This document shows, one piece after another, positions 50,372 through 59,007 of a DNA stretch of 64,000 bases. Each line of letters starts with the position of its first letter. Position 1 is the first letter of the stretch. The translations under genes were made by a program, and so were the position numbers. Under the pieces are notes generated by a model, which saw only the letters and a list, made by a program, of their open reading frames with translations, was not told the DNA's origin and ran no database searches. The stretch comes from JACCXG01 sp963785755 (GTDB lineage: Bacteria; Acidobacteriota; Vicinamibacteria; Vicinamibacterales; 2-12-FULL-66-21): NCBI GenBank assembly GCA_963785755.1, contig CAWAXG010000071.1:310001-374000 (forward strand), in the 5' to 3' direction.

Positions 50372-51319
50372 CTACTGCAGCTCGCGGCCGCTCAGCAGAC
50401 GGAACGCCTCGACGTATTTTTCCCGCGTGCGTTGAATCACGTCATCGGGCAGCGACGGAACCGGCGGCTGCTTGTTCCAGGTGATCTGCTCGAGATAGTC
50501 GCGGACGTACTGCTTGTCGAAGCTTGGCTGCCCGTGGCCAGGCTCGTAGCGATCCTTCGGCCAGAATCGAGAAGAGTCGGGCGTCAGGACTTCGTCGATC
50601 AGGACGATCTCGTTGCCGTCCGCCTTCGCGCCTTCGGCGCTACGGCGCGATGAATTCGGGCTCGCCGGTGCGAGCCCGAATTCAAACTTGGTGTCGGCGA
50701 TGATGATGCCCTTCGACTCGGCGTGGGCGACACCGCGCGCGTAGATCTCGAGGGTCAGCGCCTTGAGCCGTGCGATCAAATCCGCGCCGACGATGCGGCC
50801 GGCCTCTTCCTCGCTGATGTTGATGTCGTGACCGGTGTCGGCTTTGGTTGCCGGCGTGAAGATTGGCTCTGGCAGCCGATCGGATTCGCGCAGTCCGGAC
50901 GGCAGCCGGACACCGCACACGCTCCCGGTCTGCTGATACTCCTTCCAGCCCGAGCCCGACAGATATCCACGGGCCACACACTCGATCGGGATCGGATCGG
51001 TCCGGCGTACCAGCATCGTCCGGCCGTGGAGCTGGTTCGCGTGGCGGCGGGCCGGTTCGGGAAAGCACGACGCATCCATCGAGAGCAGGTGGTGCGCGAC
51101 CAGATCGCCGACGCGCTCGAACCAGAAGCCGGACAGCTGCGTGAGCACTTTGCCTTTGTCGGGAATGCCCGAGCCGAGCACATAGTCGAAGGCGGAAATC
51201 CGATCGGTCGCGACGATGAGGAGCGCATCGCCGATCTCGTACACGTCGCGCACCTTGCCGCGCCGATGAAGGGTGAGACCGTCGAGTTGGGTTTCGAGTA
51301 GAGGGGCGGTGGACAACAC
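50372..51319 (-). CDS. purC: SAICAR synthetase (purine biosynthesis) with in-frame insertion
   Basis: 315 residues from GTG 51319. Joins CAIR and aspartate. RRGKVRDVYEIGD, ATDRISAFDYVLGSGIPDKGKVL, ECVARGYLSGSGWKEY, GIIIADTKFEFGL and IVLIDEVLTPDSSRFWP are the family blocks. Between FEFGL and EIVLIDE, where a few residues are usual, about 15 extra residues (PASPNSSRRSAEGAKAD) are encoded by a 13-bp hairpin and a dispersed repeat. Flanking motifs are intact, so the enzyme may tolerate it in a surface loop. Confidence 0.92.
   Translation of the reverse strand: MLSTAPLLETQLDGLTLHRRGKVRDVYEIGDALLIVATDRISAFDYVLGSGIPDKGKVLTQLSGFWFERVGDLVAHHLLSMDASCFPEPARRHANQLHGRTMLVRRTDPIPIECVARGYLSGSGWKEYQQTGSVCGVRLPSGLRESDRLPEPIFTPATKADTGHDINISEEEAGRIVGADLIARLKALTLEIYARGVAHAESKGIIIADTKFEFGLAPASPNSSRRSAEGAKADGNEIVLIDEVLTPDSSRFWPKDRYEPGHGQPSFDKQYVRDYLEQITWNKQPPVPSLPDDVIQRTREKYVEAFRLLSGRELQ
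50619..50683 (-). repeat. Palindrome plus dispersed repeat inserted in purC
   Basis: gaattcgggctcg (50652-50664), a 6-base loop and its exact complement (50671-50683) form a perfect 13-bp stem. Adjoining it, 50619-50647 carries, on the minus strand, CGCCGTAGCGCCGAAGGCGC followed by GAAGGCGGA, the same type of element as at 51352 and 52675. Together they code the extra purC residues in frame. Confidence 0.7.
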
Positions 51320-51351
51320 GGTCAGCCTCGCAGACCGTCTCCGCCCATTTG

Positions 51352-51392
51352 GCTACGGCGTGTGTCGCCGAAGCGCGCCGCGCGAAGACGGA
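51352..51392 (+). repeat. CGCCGAAGCGC-type dispersed element, copy 2
   Basis: gctacggcg followed by cgccgaagcgcgc and gcgcgaagacgga, matching the copy at 52675-52724 in order and orientation, and the inverted copy inside purC. It lies between purC and the DUF4097 gene. Confidence 0.6.
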
Positions 51393-51447
51393 AGAAGACG
51401 AAGCTTACCGTCGTGGAAGAGGGGAGTCAACGAGTACTCGCGCGCGA

Positions 51448-52620
51448 TTACTTCTCGGTCTTGCCGGGCTCGCGCAGCGTGAGATCGCCGCGCGTCGTCC
51501 GTACCGTAATCGTCGGGCCGCCACCGCGCACGGCACCTGATGCGCGCGACTCCTTGTTGTCGCGGTCGGTCGTGACTTCGAGACCGAGATCCTTGAAGGC
51601 GGTATCTGGTGCCATCCGCCCGTCGACGACGACCGCGTCGAGACGGAAGCCGCCAGGTGGAGGCGTCAGGCCGACTTCCTCGCCGTCGCTGTAGATCGCG
51701 ATCGGGGCCGCGCCGGTCATCGCGATGTTGAGCTCGGCGTTCCGGCCGTCGACCCGCGTTTCAGATTTGACCCCGTTCATCGTGACGGTACCGTTGATGG
51801 CATTGACGCGGATCGGTCCGCGCGTGCCTTCGAGATTCTCGAGCGTCACGTCAGCGTTCCGGCATTCGATGTCGAGCGGCCCGCCGAGGTTCGCGCCCCG
51901 CAATTCTCCGCCTTGCTCCATCACGATCGACGCGTCGCCCTTCACTCCCTGCAGTTTGACCTCGGAACTGCGGCCGGTGAGCTTCAGCGCGCCGACGTTC
52001 TCGATCGTCATGGAGCCGCCGCGATGACTGATCGCGACCCGTCCCTCGACGTTCTTGATCGTCGTCTCGCCGCCTGAATTCGTCGCCTCCACGCTGGCGA
52101 CGTTGGTGATCGAGAGCTTGCCGGGGCGCGTCTCAATCCGCGCGCGCAGCCGGTTTGGGATCTTGAGCGTCAAGGTCGCCCGCTGCCGCCCGGTGTGGCG
52201 GCCCTGGACGTAGCCGACGGCGAGTGTCAGGCTCGATGCCGTCCGGTCCTGCTTCAGGACGGTCTCGTCGGCGTACTTCTTGGCCTCCCCATCGTCGTAG
52301 GCGCTCGAGTGCACCCGGAGCGACGCTTCGACGTCGGCGCGGTCCTCGCCGAGTATTTCGACCTCGCTCAAGAATTCGATGATCCGGACCTCGGTGACCT
52401 CCCGATCGATTGGAATCGTCGAGCTCCTGGTAACGACAGCCGAGGCGCGATTGCCGCGGACTTCACGGCGCGCCATTTCCAGGAAACGGGAGAGCGAGAA
52501 CCCCTTTTCGTTCGGATCGGCAGGCGGGGCGGTCGCCTGGTACACGACCGCTCCGACGATCACGAAGCAGATGATGAGCAGTAACTCACGCTTGCCCATA
52601 GACTTGGAGCCGCTCCCCAT
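51448..52620 (-). CDS. DUF4097-type beta-helix protein, membrane anchored
   Basis: 390 residues from ATG 52620 (52599 is also possible). One N-terminal helix (LLLIICFVIVGAVVYQA), a spacer, then a long series of short beta repeats (ITNVASVEATNSGGETTIKNVEGRVAISHRGGSMTIENV, LENLEGTRGPIRVNAINGTVTMNG) forming the parallel beta-helix seen in DUF4097 putative adhesins. It would sit on the outer face of the inner membrane. Function unknown. Copies of the dispersed element lie on both sides. Confidence 0.78.
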   Translation of the reverse strand: MGSGSKSMGKRELLLIICFVIVGAVVYQATAPPADPNEKGFSLSRFLEMARREVRGNRASAVVTRSSTIPIDREVTEVRIIEFLSEVEILGEDRADVEASLRVHSSAYDDGEAKKYADETVLKQDRTASSLTLAVGYVQGRHTGRQRATLTLKIPNRLRARIETRPGKLSITNVASVEATNSGGETTIKNVEGRVAISHRGGSMTIENVGALKLTGRSSEVKLQGVKGDASIVMEQGGELRGANLGGPLDIECRNADVTLENLEGTRGPIRVNAINGTVTMNGVKSETRVDGRNAELNIAMTGAAPIAIYSDGEEVGLTPPPGGFRLDAVVVDGRMAPDTAFKDLGLEVTTDRDNKESRASGAVRGGGPTITVRTTRGDLTLREPGKTEK

Positions 52621-52674
52621 AGTAAAGTCCGACGGGAGCGCCCGCCTTTGCTTGTCGTGAGCTCTTGGCGACAA

Positions 52675-52724
52675 GCTACGGCGAGGTTTCGCCGAAGCGC
52701 GTGCCGTGAGCGCGCGAAGGTGGA
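52675..52724 (+). repeat. CGCCGAAGCGC-type dispersed element, copy 3
   Basis: gctacggcgaggtttcgccg, then aagcgcg, a short variable part and gcgcgaaggtgga. It is the longest copy and lies between the divergent DUF4097 and flippase-like genes. Confidence 0.6.
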
Positions 52725-52767
52725 CCCCTCGGACACATCCCGGATTCTAATCCCGACTGTCTCACGC

Positions 52768-53841
52768 ATGTGGCCACGCGTTCGCACCGTACTCATCTTT
52801 CTGCTCACGCTCATGCTGCTCGCGTTCTTCCTGCGGAACGCGAACTGGGGAGCGGTGTGGGCTGAAACGCGCCGCGCCCAGCCGGTGCTCCTGCTGGCCG
52901 CGGTGATGGTCACCGCCGCGACGTATGCGCTTCGAGCCTTCCGCTGGCAGTATCTGCTCGCGCCGCTCGGCCGCGTGCACTTCGGCATTGCCTTTCGCAC
53001 CACGGTTATCGGCTTTGCCGCGACGTTCCTCCTGCCCGCCCGTGCCGGTGAGGTGATCCGGCCGTATCTGCTGGCCCGACGCGAGGGGTTGCCGGCGACC
53101 GCGGCGTTTGCCACGATCATCCTCGAGCGCCTGCTCGATCTCGTCGCGGTACTCGGATTGTTCGCGGTCTTCGTGCTCACCGTGAATCCTTCGAGCCTGG
53201 CCGCGGATCCGGCGCAGTTCGCGCGCGTGAAGGTCGGCGGGCTCCTGGCAGCTCTGGCCGCCGCTGTCGCGCTCGCGGTCGCGTTCGTCGCCGCCGGGCA
53301 CCCGGAACGGCTCGGCCGGCTGGCGCTCCGCATCGAACATGTATTGCCGGAAAAGCTCGCGCGGACCGTAGCGAAGTTCGTGGAGTCGTTTACGCAGGGG
53401 CTCGCGGTGATGCGCCAGCCACGTCGCCTGCTCGTGTCCCTCGCGCTCTCGATTCCGTTGTGGCTCTCGATCGCCGCAGGGATCTGGCTGACGTCGTTGG
53501 CATTCCATATTACGTTCCCCTTCGCGGGTTCGTTCCTCGTGATGACCATCCTGGTCGTCGGCGTCGCGATGCCGACGCCTGGGGCGATCGGTGGGTTTCA
53601 TGCGGCATATCAGATTGCGGTACAGAGCTTTTTCGCGGCCCCCGACGATCGCGCGATTGGCGCCGCCATCGTGCTCCACGCGATCTCGTTCCTCCCGGTG
53701 ACCGCGCTCGGCATCGTCTTCATGGCGCGCGAGGGCTTGACGCTGGCCGGCGCCAAAGCGCTCGCCGTCGAGCAGAAATCAGCCCAGCCGACTGACGCAG
53801 ACCTGCCCGACGGCAACAAGCGGCTGGGGGCCGCCCGATGA
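52768..53841 (+). CDS. Flippase-like membrane protein (UPF0104 / AglD-type)
   Basis: 357 residues from ATG 52768 with eight or so helices. LRAFRWQYLLAPLG, GFAATFLLPARAGEVIRPYLLARREG (the LPxxxGE-type signature) and the C-terminal VGVAMPTPGAIGGFHAAY are typical of the lysylphosphatidylglycerol-synthase transmembrane superfamily, whose members flip or modify lipids. First gene of an operon with nrdR, DUF4390, ntrY and ntrX; overlaps nrdR by ATGA. Confidence 0.85.
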   Translation: MWPRVRTVLIFLLTLMLLAFFLRNANWGAVWAETRRAQPVLLLAAVMVTAATYALRAFRWQYLLAPLGRVHFGIAFRTTVIGFAATFLLPARAGEVIRPYLLARREGLPATAAFATIILERLLDLVAVLGLFAVFVLTVNPSSLAADPAQFARVKVGGLLAALAAAVALAVAFVAAGHPERLGRLALRIEHVLPEKLARTVAKFVESFTQGLAVMRQPRRLLVSLALSIPLWLSIAAGIWLTSLAFHITFPFAGSFLVMTILVVGVAMPTPGAIGGFHAAYQIAVQSFFAAPDDRAIGAAIVLHAISFLPVTALGIVFMAREGLTLAGAKALAVEQKSAQPTDADLPDGNKRLGAAR

Positions 53842-54296
53842 AGTGCCCGTATTGTGCCCACCTCGGCGACAAGGTCGTCGATTCACGCGAGAGCAAAGAG
53901 GGGGAAGTCATCCGGCGCCGGCGGGAGTGCCTGGGCTGTGGCCGTCGATTCACCAGTTACGAGCGAATAGATGAGATTCCGTACATGGTGGTCAAGAAGG
54001 ACGGCAGCCGCGAGCGCTTCGAGCGTCAGAAACTTCTTGCTGGTTTGCTCAAAGCATGCGAAAAACGCCCAGTCAGCGTGGCGTCGCTCGAGGCCGTCGC
54101 GGACAAGGTCGAAATGGCTCTGCAGGACAAGCCCGAGCGTGAGATGAGCACCGAAGAAGTCGGTGCTTTTGTGATGAACGAGCTCAGGCATCTTGATAAA
54201 GTCGCGTACGTCCGCTTCGCTTCGGTGTATCGTCACTTCCGCGACATCGGGGAGTTCATGACCGAGCTGAAGGACTTGTTGAATGCCAAGGAATGA
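53838..54296 (+). CDS. nrdR: Transcriptional repressor NrdR
   Basis: 152 residues. Zinc ribbon CPYC and CLGCG (residues 3-34), then the ATP-cone (IPYMVVKKDGSRERFERQKLLAGLLKACEKRPV). It senses ATP/dATP and represses ribonucleotide reductase genes. No NrdR box pair was seen in the window. Overlaps its neighbours on both sides (4 and 14 bases), so it is translated as part of the operon. Confidence 0.96.
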   Translation: MKCPYCAHLGDKVVDSRESKEGEVIRRRRECLGCGRRFTSYERIDEIPYMVVKKDGSRERFERQKLLAGLLKACEKRPVSVASLEAVADKVEMALQDKPEREMSTEEVGAFVMNELRHLDKVAYVRFASVYRHFRDIGEFMTELKDLLNAKE

Positions 54297-54849
54297 CGGG
54301 AGGCCGGGCCTGACCCGTTGGGTTGTCTGCGCCGCCGTCGTGGTTGTGACTGCCCAGTTGCTGCTTTCGGCCGTCCAGGCCATCCAGGTCACGACGCTCG
54401 CCAGGGACGGCCGCGTGTACGTCTCCTTCAAGCTGTCTGACGCGTTCAACAACGAAGAGATCCGCGCGGCGATTCACAGCGGACTCACCATCACCTTTGT
54501 CTACGATGTCGACCTGCGCAGGGGCGCCGCCGCCTGGGTCGATCGCACGATCGATTCCGCGACCGTGAGCGCCGGCGTGCAATACGACAATCTGGCGCGC
54601 CGCTATCAGGTGACGCTTCGCGCCGACGGCCGGCTCGAGGACACCAAGACCATCGACCGCGAAGATCTCGCGCGGCGATGGCTGACGGAATTCGATCGCC
54701 TGAATCTGTTCAGCAGCGATCGGCTCGAGCAGAACGTCGAATACTACGTCCGCGTGCGTGCGCGTACGACGCCACGGAACACCACCTTCGTCTGGCCGTG
54801 GCAGATCACGGATGTCGCCGGGCTCGCGAAGTTCACCTTCCTCCGCTGA
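54283..54849 (+). CDS. DUF4390 exported protein
   Basis: 188 residues. Signal or anchor helix (WVVCAAVVVVTAQLLLSAVQA), then a beta-sandwich-like domain: TTLARDGRVYVSFKLSDAFNNEEIRAAIHSGLTITFVYDVDL, ARRYQVTLRADGRLEDTKT, and the C-terminal TTFVWPWQITDVAGLAKFTFLR. DUF4390 genes commonly precede NtrY-type kinases; a periplasmic accessory or sensor role is inferred from this. Overlaps nrdR by 14 bases. Confidence 0.82.
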   Translation: MPRNDGRPGLTRWVVCAAVVVVTAQLLLSAVQAIQVTTLARDGRVYVSFKLSDAFNNEEIRAAIHSGLTITFVYDVDLRRGAAAWVDRTIDSATVSAGVQYDNLARRYQVTLRADGRLEDTKTIDREDLARRWLTEFDRLNLFSSDRLEQNVEYYVRVRARTTPRNTTFVWPWQITDVAGLAKFTFLR

Positions 54850-55025
54850 CCGCGCCTCCAGCCCTCGCGTTGCCAAAACCGCGGAAATTGCCAAGAATGC
54901 GTCGGCAGGCATTCTGCGGCCGATAATCCGGGAAGTTGCAGCTCGGGACCGTTCCCGTCCCCTGACTGCCGCGGCGTGTGGTTTGATCGGGTGAGACCGG
55001 CAGCCCTGGCAGCTCTGGCGTTCTG

Positions 55026-57350
55026 ATGCCCACTACTCTCCGAGACGTACAGCGCCCGACGCTGCCGCCGCGGTCGACCGCGGCCGCCCTGCCGCCGCCG
55101 TCCCGCCCCGCCCCACCCGAACGCCGGCGGTTCCGGGACAACCCGCGGCTCATCTTGCTCGGCATCCTGATTCTGCTCATCGCGCTGGTCGCGATGGTGA
55201 CTCTGGCCGACCGGGCGCCGGAGCTGAATCCGAATTTCCTCACCGAGGTGCTCCTCTACGCGCTCTCGGCTGCGGACCTGACGATGCTGATCGCGCTCGG
55301 GTTCGTGCTGGCGAGGAACATCATCAAGCTCGCGGTCGAGCGGCGGCGAGGCCTGCCGTTCTCGCGGTTCCGCGCGAAGCTCGTGGGCGCGATGCTCGGG
55401 TTGACGATCATTCCCGCGCTCCTCGTGCTACTCGTCGGCAGCGAATTGATTCGCAGCGCGACCCAGAAGTGGGTGAGCCAGCCGGTCGAGGCCGTCCTCG
55501 GCTCGGCCAAACAGATCGCCGGCGAGTATTACAAGGAGCGAGAGGGAGTCGTGGTCCGTCACGCCGCCGACCTGGCGCGTGCGATACCGCTCGGGGCGCT
55601 GCGCGCCGGAGATTCCGCGACGTTGCGGCGGGTGATCGAGGCGGAGGTCACGCACGGACGGATCCCCCGCGTCGAGATCTACGCCCTCGTCCCGGGAGCC
55701 GAGCCGATCCCGCTGGTCGCCGCCCAGTCGCCGACCGTGCCACGCGACGATGTCCGCGCGCTGACCGATCGATTCGCCGCCCGGGTCGCGGCGGGCAGCA
55801 CGAGTGTGACGCACGAGAAGCTCGATAGTGGCGGTGAGGTGGTACAGGCCGGTTCGGTCGTCACCGATCCCGCGACCAGGCAGCCGCTCGGCGTCGTGAT
55901 CGCGAGCGACTACCTGACCGGCGAACTCGCCGACGAGTTCCAGCGGATCATCGCGGCTTACGAGAACCACACGCGGCTGGGCGTGCTGACCAGGCCGCTG
56001 CAGGGCATCTATCTGTCGCTCTTCCTGATGATGACGCTGATGATTCTGGTCAGCGCGACCTGGATGGGCCTCTACCTGGCGAAACGGATCACGCGCCCGG
56101 TGCACATGCTCGCGGCGGGCGCTCGTGAGATCGGCGCCGGACACCTCGACCACCGCATCGAGCCTGAGACGCGCGACGAATTCGGCTCGCTCATCGAAGC
56201 GTTCAACTCGATGGCCGGCGAGCTCGCGACCAGCCAGCGTAAGCTCGAACGATCGCGGCTGGATCTCGAGCAGAAGAACCTGCAGCTCGACGAGCGCCGC
56301 CGTTATATCGAGACGGTGCTCGAGCGGATTGCGACGGGCGTCGTGTCGATCGGGGCCGATGGCGGAGTCGAGACCATCAACGGCGCGGCGCTGCGCCTCC
56401 TCGACGTCGACCGCACGGTCGTTGGCACCCACGCCGAGGACATCTTCGAGCGCGAGGATCTGAGGCCGCTCGGCACCGTGCTGCGGCAGACGCGCAGCGC
56501 CGCCGGATTACCCGCCGGCCAGGAAATTACGCTCGTCCGTGAGGGCCGCGAGCTCCATCTGGCGGCGGCGGCGACGCCGCTGCAGGGGGAGGATGGCAGC
56601 CCTGAAGGGGCGGTCCTCGTGTTCGACGACGTGACCCCGCTGATCCGGACGCAGCGGGTCGCGGCCTGGCGCGACGTCGCCCGGCGCCTGGCCCACGAAA
56701 TCAAAAACCCGCTGACACCGATTCAGCTATGTGCCGAGCGGATCCGCCGCCATTTTGGCTCCGCGCCTCCGCCCGCCCGAGACATCGTCGAGGAGTGCAC
56801 TACGACGATCGTCGGCGAAGTCGAATCGCTGAAGGCGCTGGTCGACGAGTTCGCGCAGTTCGCCCGCATGCCCGCGCCCAAGACCGTGCCGACGGATCTG
56901 CATCGTCTGCTGCAGGAGTCGCTGGCGCTGTACAACGGCCTGTTCCGGAACATCCGCATCGAGCACCGGTTCGACGAGTCGCTGCCGCCGGTCAGGCTCG
57001 ACGCCGAGCAGGTGCGCCGCGTGCTCATCAATCTCGTCGACAACGCCGTCGAGGCGCTCGGCGGGGCCGGCGCCGCGGAACGAGAGGCCGGCGAAACGCC
57101 GACGATCGTCGTCGAGACCCAGCACGATCGAGGCAATGCCGTCGCGCGGGTCGTCGTGGCGGACAATGGTTCCGGCATCCCGCCGGCGGATCGCGACAAG
57201 CTGTTCATGCCGTACTACTCGACCAAACTGCGCGGCAGCGGCCTCGGCCTCGCCATCGTCCGGCGTATCATCGTCGAACACGGCGGCAGCATCGAGGTGC
57301 TCGACAACGAGCCGCACGGCAGTCGGTTCGTCATCGAGTTGCCTTTGTGA
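55026..57350 (+). CDS. ntrY: NtrY-type sensor histidine kinase
   Basis: 774 residues. Pro-rich N-terminus, helices at about 45-65, 80-100 and 125-145, a periplasmic sensor region to about 325, a fourth helix, HAMP (AKRITRPVHMLAAGAREIGAGHLDHRI), PAS, HisKA with RLAHEIKNPLTPIQL, HATPase with VLINLVDNAVEAL, VADNGSGIP and GLGLAIVRRII. The Pro after KN in HEIKNPLTP is typical of NtrB/NtrY kinases. It should phosphorylate NtrX 53 bases downstream. Confidence 0.92.
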   Translation: MPTTLRDVQRPTLPPRSTAAALPPPSRPAPPERRRFRDNPRLILLGILILLIALVAMVTLADRAPELNPNFLTEVLLYALSAADLTMLIALGFVLARNIIKLAVERRRGLPFSRFRAKLVGAMLGLTIIPALLVLLVGSELIRSATQKWVSQPVEAVLGSAKQIAGEYYKEREGVVVRHAADLARAIPLGALRAGDSATLRRVIEAEVTHGRIPRVEIYALVPGAEPIPLVAAQSPTVPRDDVRALTDRFAARVAAGSTSVTHEKLDSGGEVVQAGSVVTDPATRQPLGVVIASDYLTGELADEFQRIIAAYENHTRLGVLTRPLQGIYLSLFLMMTLMILVSATWMGLYLAKRITRPVHMLAAGAREIGAGHLDHRIEPETRDEFGSLIEAFNSMAGELATSQRKLERSRLDLEQKNLQLDERRRYIETVLERIATGVVSIGADGGVETINGAALRLLDVDRTVVGTHAEDIFEREDLRPLGTVLRQTRSAAGLPAGQEITLVREGRELHLAAAATPLQGEDGSPEGAVLVFDDVTPLIRTQRVAAWRDVARRLAHEIKNPLTPIQLCAERIRRHFGSAPPPARDIVEECTTTIVGEVESLKALVDEFAQFARMPAPKTVPTDLHRLLQESLALYNGLFRNIRIEHRFDESLPPVRLDAEQVRRVLINLVDNAVEALGGAGAAEREAGETPTIVVETQHDRGNAVARVVVADNGSGIPPADRDKLFMPYYSTKLRGSGLGLAIVRRIIVEHGGSIEVLDNEPHGSRFVIELPL

Positions 57351-57362
57351 GAAATCGACGTG

Positions 57363-57392
57363 ATCGGTGATCACCCGGATCACCGATCCCGA
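57363..57392. repeat. GATCACCGAT-type hairpin, copy 2
   Basis: atcggtgatc (57363-57372) and gatcaccgat (57378-57387) form a perfect 10-bp stem with a 5-base loop between ntrY and ntrX. gatcaccgatcccga is repeated exactly at 20721-20735. It could lower expression of ntrX relative to ntrY. Confidence 0.65.
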
Positions 57393-57403
57393 CAGCGAAG
57401 TCT

Positions 57404-58786
57404 ATGAAGTCCTCAGTTCTGATCGTCGATGACGAAGCCGGCGTGCGGACCGCGCTGAGCGGCGTGCTGCGCGACGAGGGGTATCAGGTCGATGCCGTGG
57501 AGAGCGGCGAGGCCTGTCTCGATCGCGTCGCGCGCGCTCCGTATGACGTCATCGTGCTCGATATCTGGCTGCCCGGGCTCGACGGGCTCGCCACGCTCGA
57601 GCGGCTGCGGCAGCGGCACGTCGACGCGCCGGTCGTGATGATTTCGGGGCACGGCAACATCGAGTCCGCGGTGCGCGCCATCAAGATGGGCGCCTACGAT
57701 TTCGTCGAGAAGCCGCTGTCGCTCGACAAGACGGTTCTGGTGATCGGCAACGCGGTGCGGCAGCGGCGGCTCGAAGCGGAGAACCGCGCGCTGCGGGCGC
57801 ACGTCGATCGGCGGCTCTCGATGGTCGGCGAGAGCTACGTGATGATGCAGCTGCGCGAGCAGGTCGCGATGGCGGCGCCAACCAACGGACGCGTGCTCAT
57901 CTACGGCGAGAACGGCACGGGCAAGGAACTGGTCGCGCGCAGCGTGCACTCCTTGAGCCGGCGCCGCGGCGGACCGTTCATCGAAGTGAACTGCGCCGCG
58001 ATCCCCGAGGAGCTGATCGAGAGCGAGCTGTTCGGCCACATCAAGGGGGCGTTCACCGGCGCGCTCGCCGATCGCCGGGGCAAATTCGAGCTGGCCGACG
58101 GCGGGACGCTGTTCCTCGACGAGATCGGCGACATGAGCCTGAAGACCCAGGCCAAGGTCCTGCGCGCGCTGCAGGAGCAGGTGGTCGAGCCGGTGGGCGG
58201 CGCGACCAGCGTGCGGGTCGACGTCCGCGTGCTCGCCGCGACGAACAAGGATCTGCCCACCGAGATCCGGTTCGGACGGTTCCGCGAGGATCTGTACTTC
58301 CGTCTGAACGTCATTCCGATCTTCGTGCCGCCGCTCCGCGATCGCCCCGACGACATCCTGTTGCTCGCCGAGCACTTCATGACGGAGCTGGCGCGCGAGA
58401 ACGGCCGGCGCCCGAAGAAGTTCGACAACGGCGCCATCACCGGCCTGCGCAGCTGTCGCTGGCCGGGGAACGTTCGCGAGCTGCGCAATGTGATCGAGCG
58501 GTTGATGATCATGGTGCCTGGCGACACGATCACGCTGGCCGATCTGTCGTTCCTCGACGGCGCCGCCGCGGTGTCGGTTCAGGTCTCAGGTCCGGTCGTG
58601 CCGCTGCACGAGGCTCGCGATCGATTCGAACGGGATTACATCCTGCGCGCGCTGGCGGCGCAGCAAGGCAACATTTCGCGGACCGCGGAGGCGCTCGGCG
58701 TCGAGCGGAGCAACCTGTACCGGAAGATGCGGGCCTTCGGGATCGCCCCGGCCCGCCGGCTCGATGGGGAGGAAGAGGCCGTCTGA
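57404..58786 (+). CDS. ntrX: NtrX-type sigma-54-dependent response regulator
   Basis: 460 residues. Receiver (LIVDDEAG, phospho-site VIVLDIWLPG, EKPLS), AAA+ domain with GENGTGKE, GAFTGA and TLFLDEIGD, and a Fis-type HTH (NISRTAEALGVERSNLYRKMRAFGI). Tyr-containing VERSNLYRKMR is characteristic of NtrX. NtrYX controls nitrogen, redox or envelope functions in other bacteria. The hairpin repeat lies in its leader. Confidence 0.93.
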   Translation: MKSSVLIVDDEAGVRTALSGVLRDEGYQVDAVESGEACLDRVARAPYDVIVLDIWLPGLDGLATLERLRQRHVDAPVVMISGHGNIESAVRAIKMGAYDFVEKPLSLDKTVLVIGNAVRQRRLEAENRALRAHVDRRLSMVGESYVMMQLREQVAMAAPTNGRVLIYGENGTGKELVARSVHSLSRRRGGPFIEVNCAAIPEELIESELFGHIKGAFTGALADRRGKFELADGGTLFLDEIGDMSLKTQAKVLRALQEQVVEPVGGATSVRVDVRVLAATNKDLPTEIRFGRFREDLYFRLNVIPIFVPPLRDRPDDILLLAEHFMTELARENGRRPKKFDNGAITGLRSCRWPGNVRELRNVIERLMIMVPGDTITLADLSFLDGAAAVSVQVSGPVVPLHEARDRFERDYILRALAAQQGNISRTAEALGVERSNLYRKMRAFGIAPARRLDGEEEAV

Positions 58787-59007
58787 CCGCGGATCCTGAA
58801 ATCCCATCGTTTCGAATTTCGAATCCAATCTTCCGAATAGGGACGAAACCACCTGACCCGCAATTCGTCCCAATTGCAGGCCTGTCAGGCGCTTAGGTCG
58901 ATCACGCTCGTCACGCGTTTCACGGCGTAAAATGTGCATTCCAAACCAGCCGGTTGCTCACTCAACCTCTTGAACCATTCGACCCTGGACCATTTGTAGG
59001 AGGATAC

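Noticed and set aside
58800..58830. tRNA-like ttcgaatcc sequence
   Set aside because: No acceptor, D or anticodon stems could be built around it. No tRNA was found in the window.
58840..58871. Inverted repeat gggacgaa/ttcgtccc after ntrX as terminator
   Set aside because: The loop is 16 bases, the stem 8 bp and no T run follows; too weak to call.
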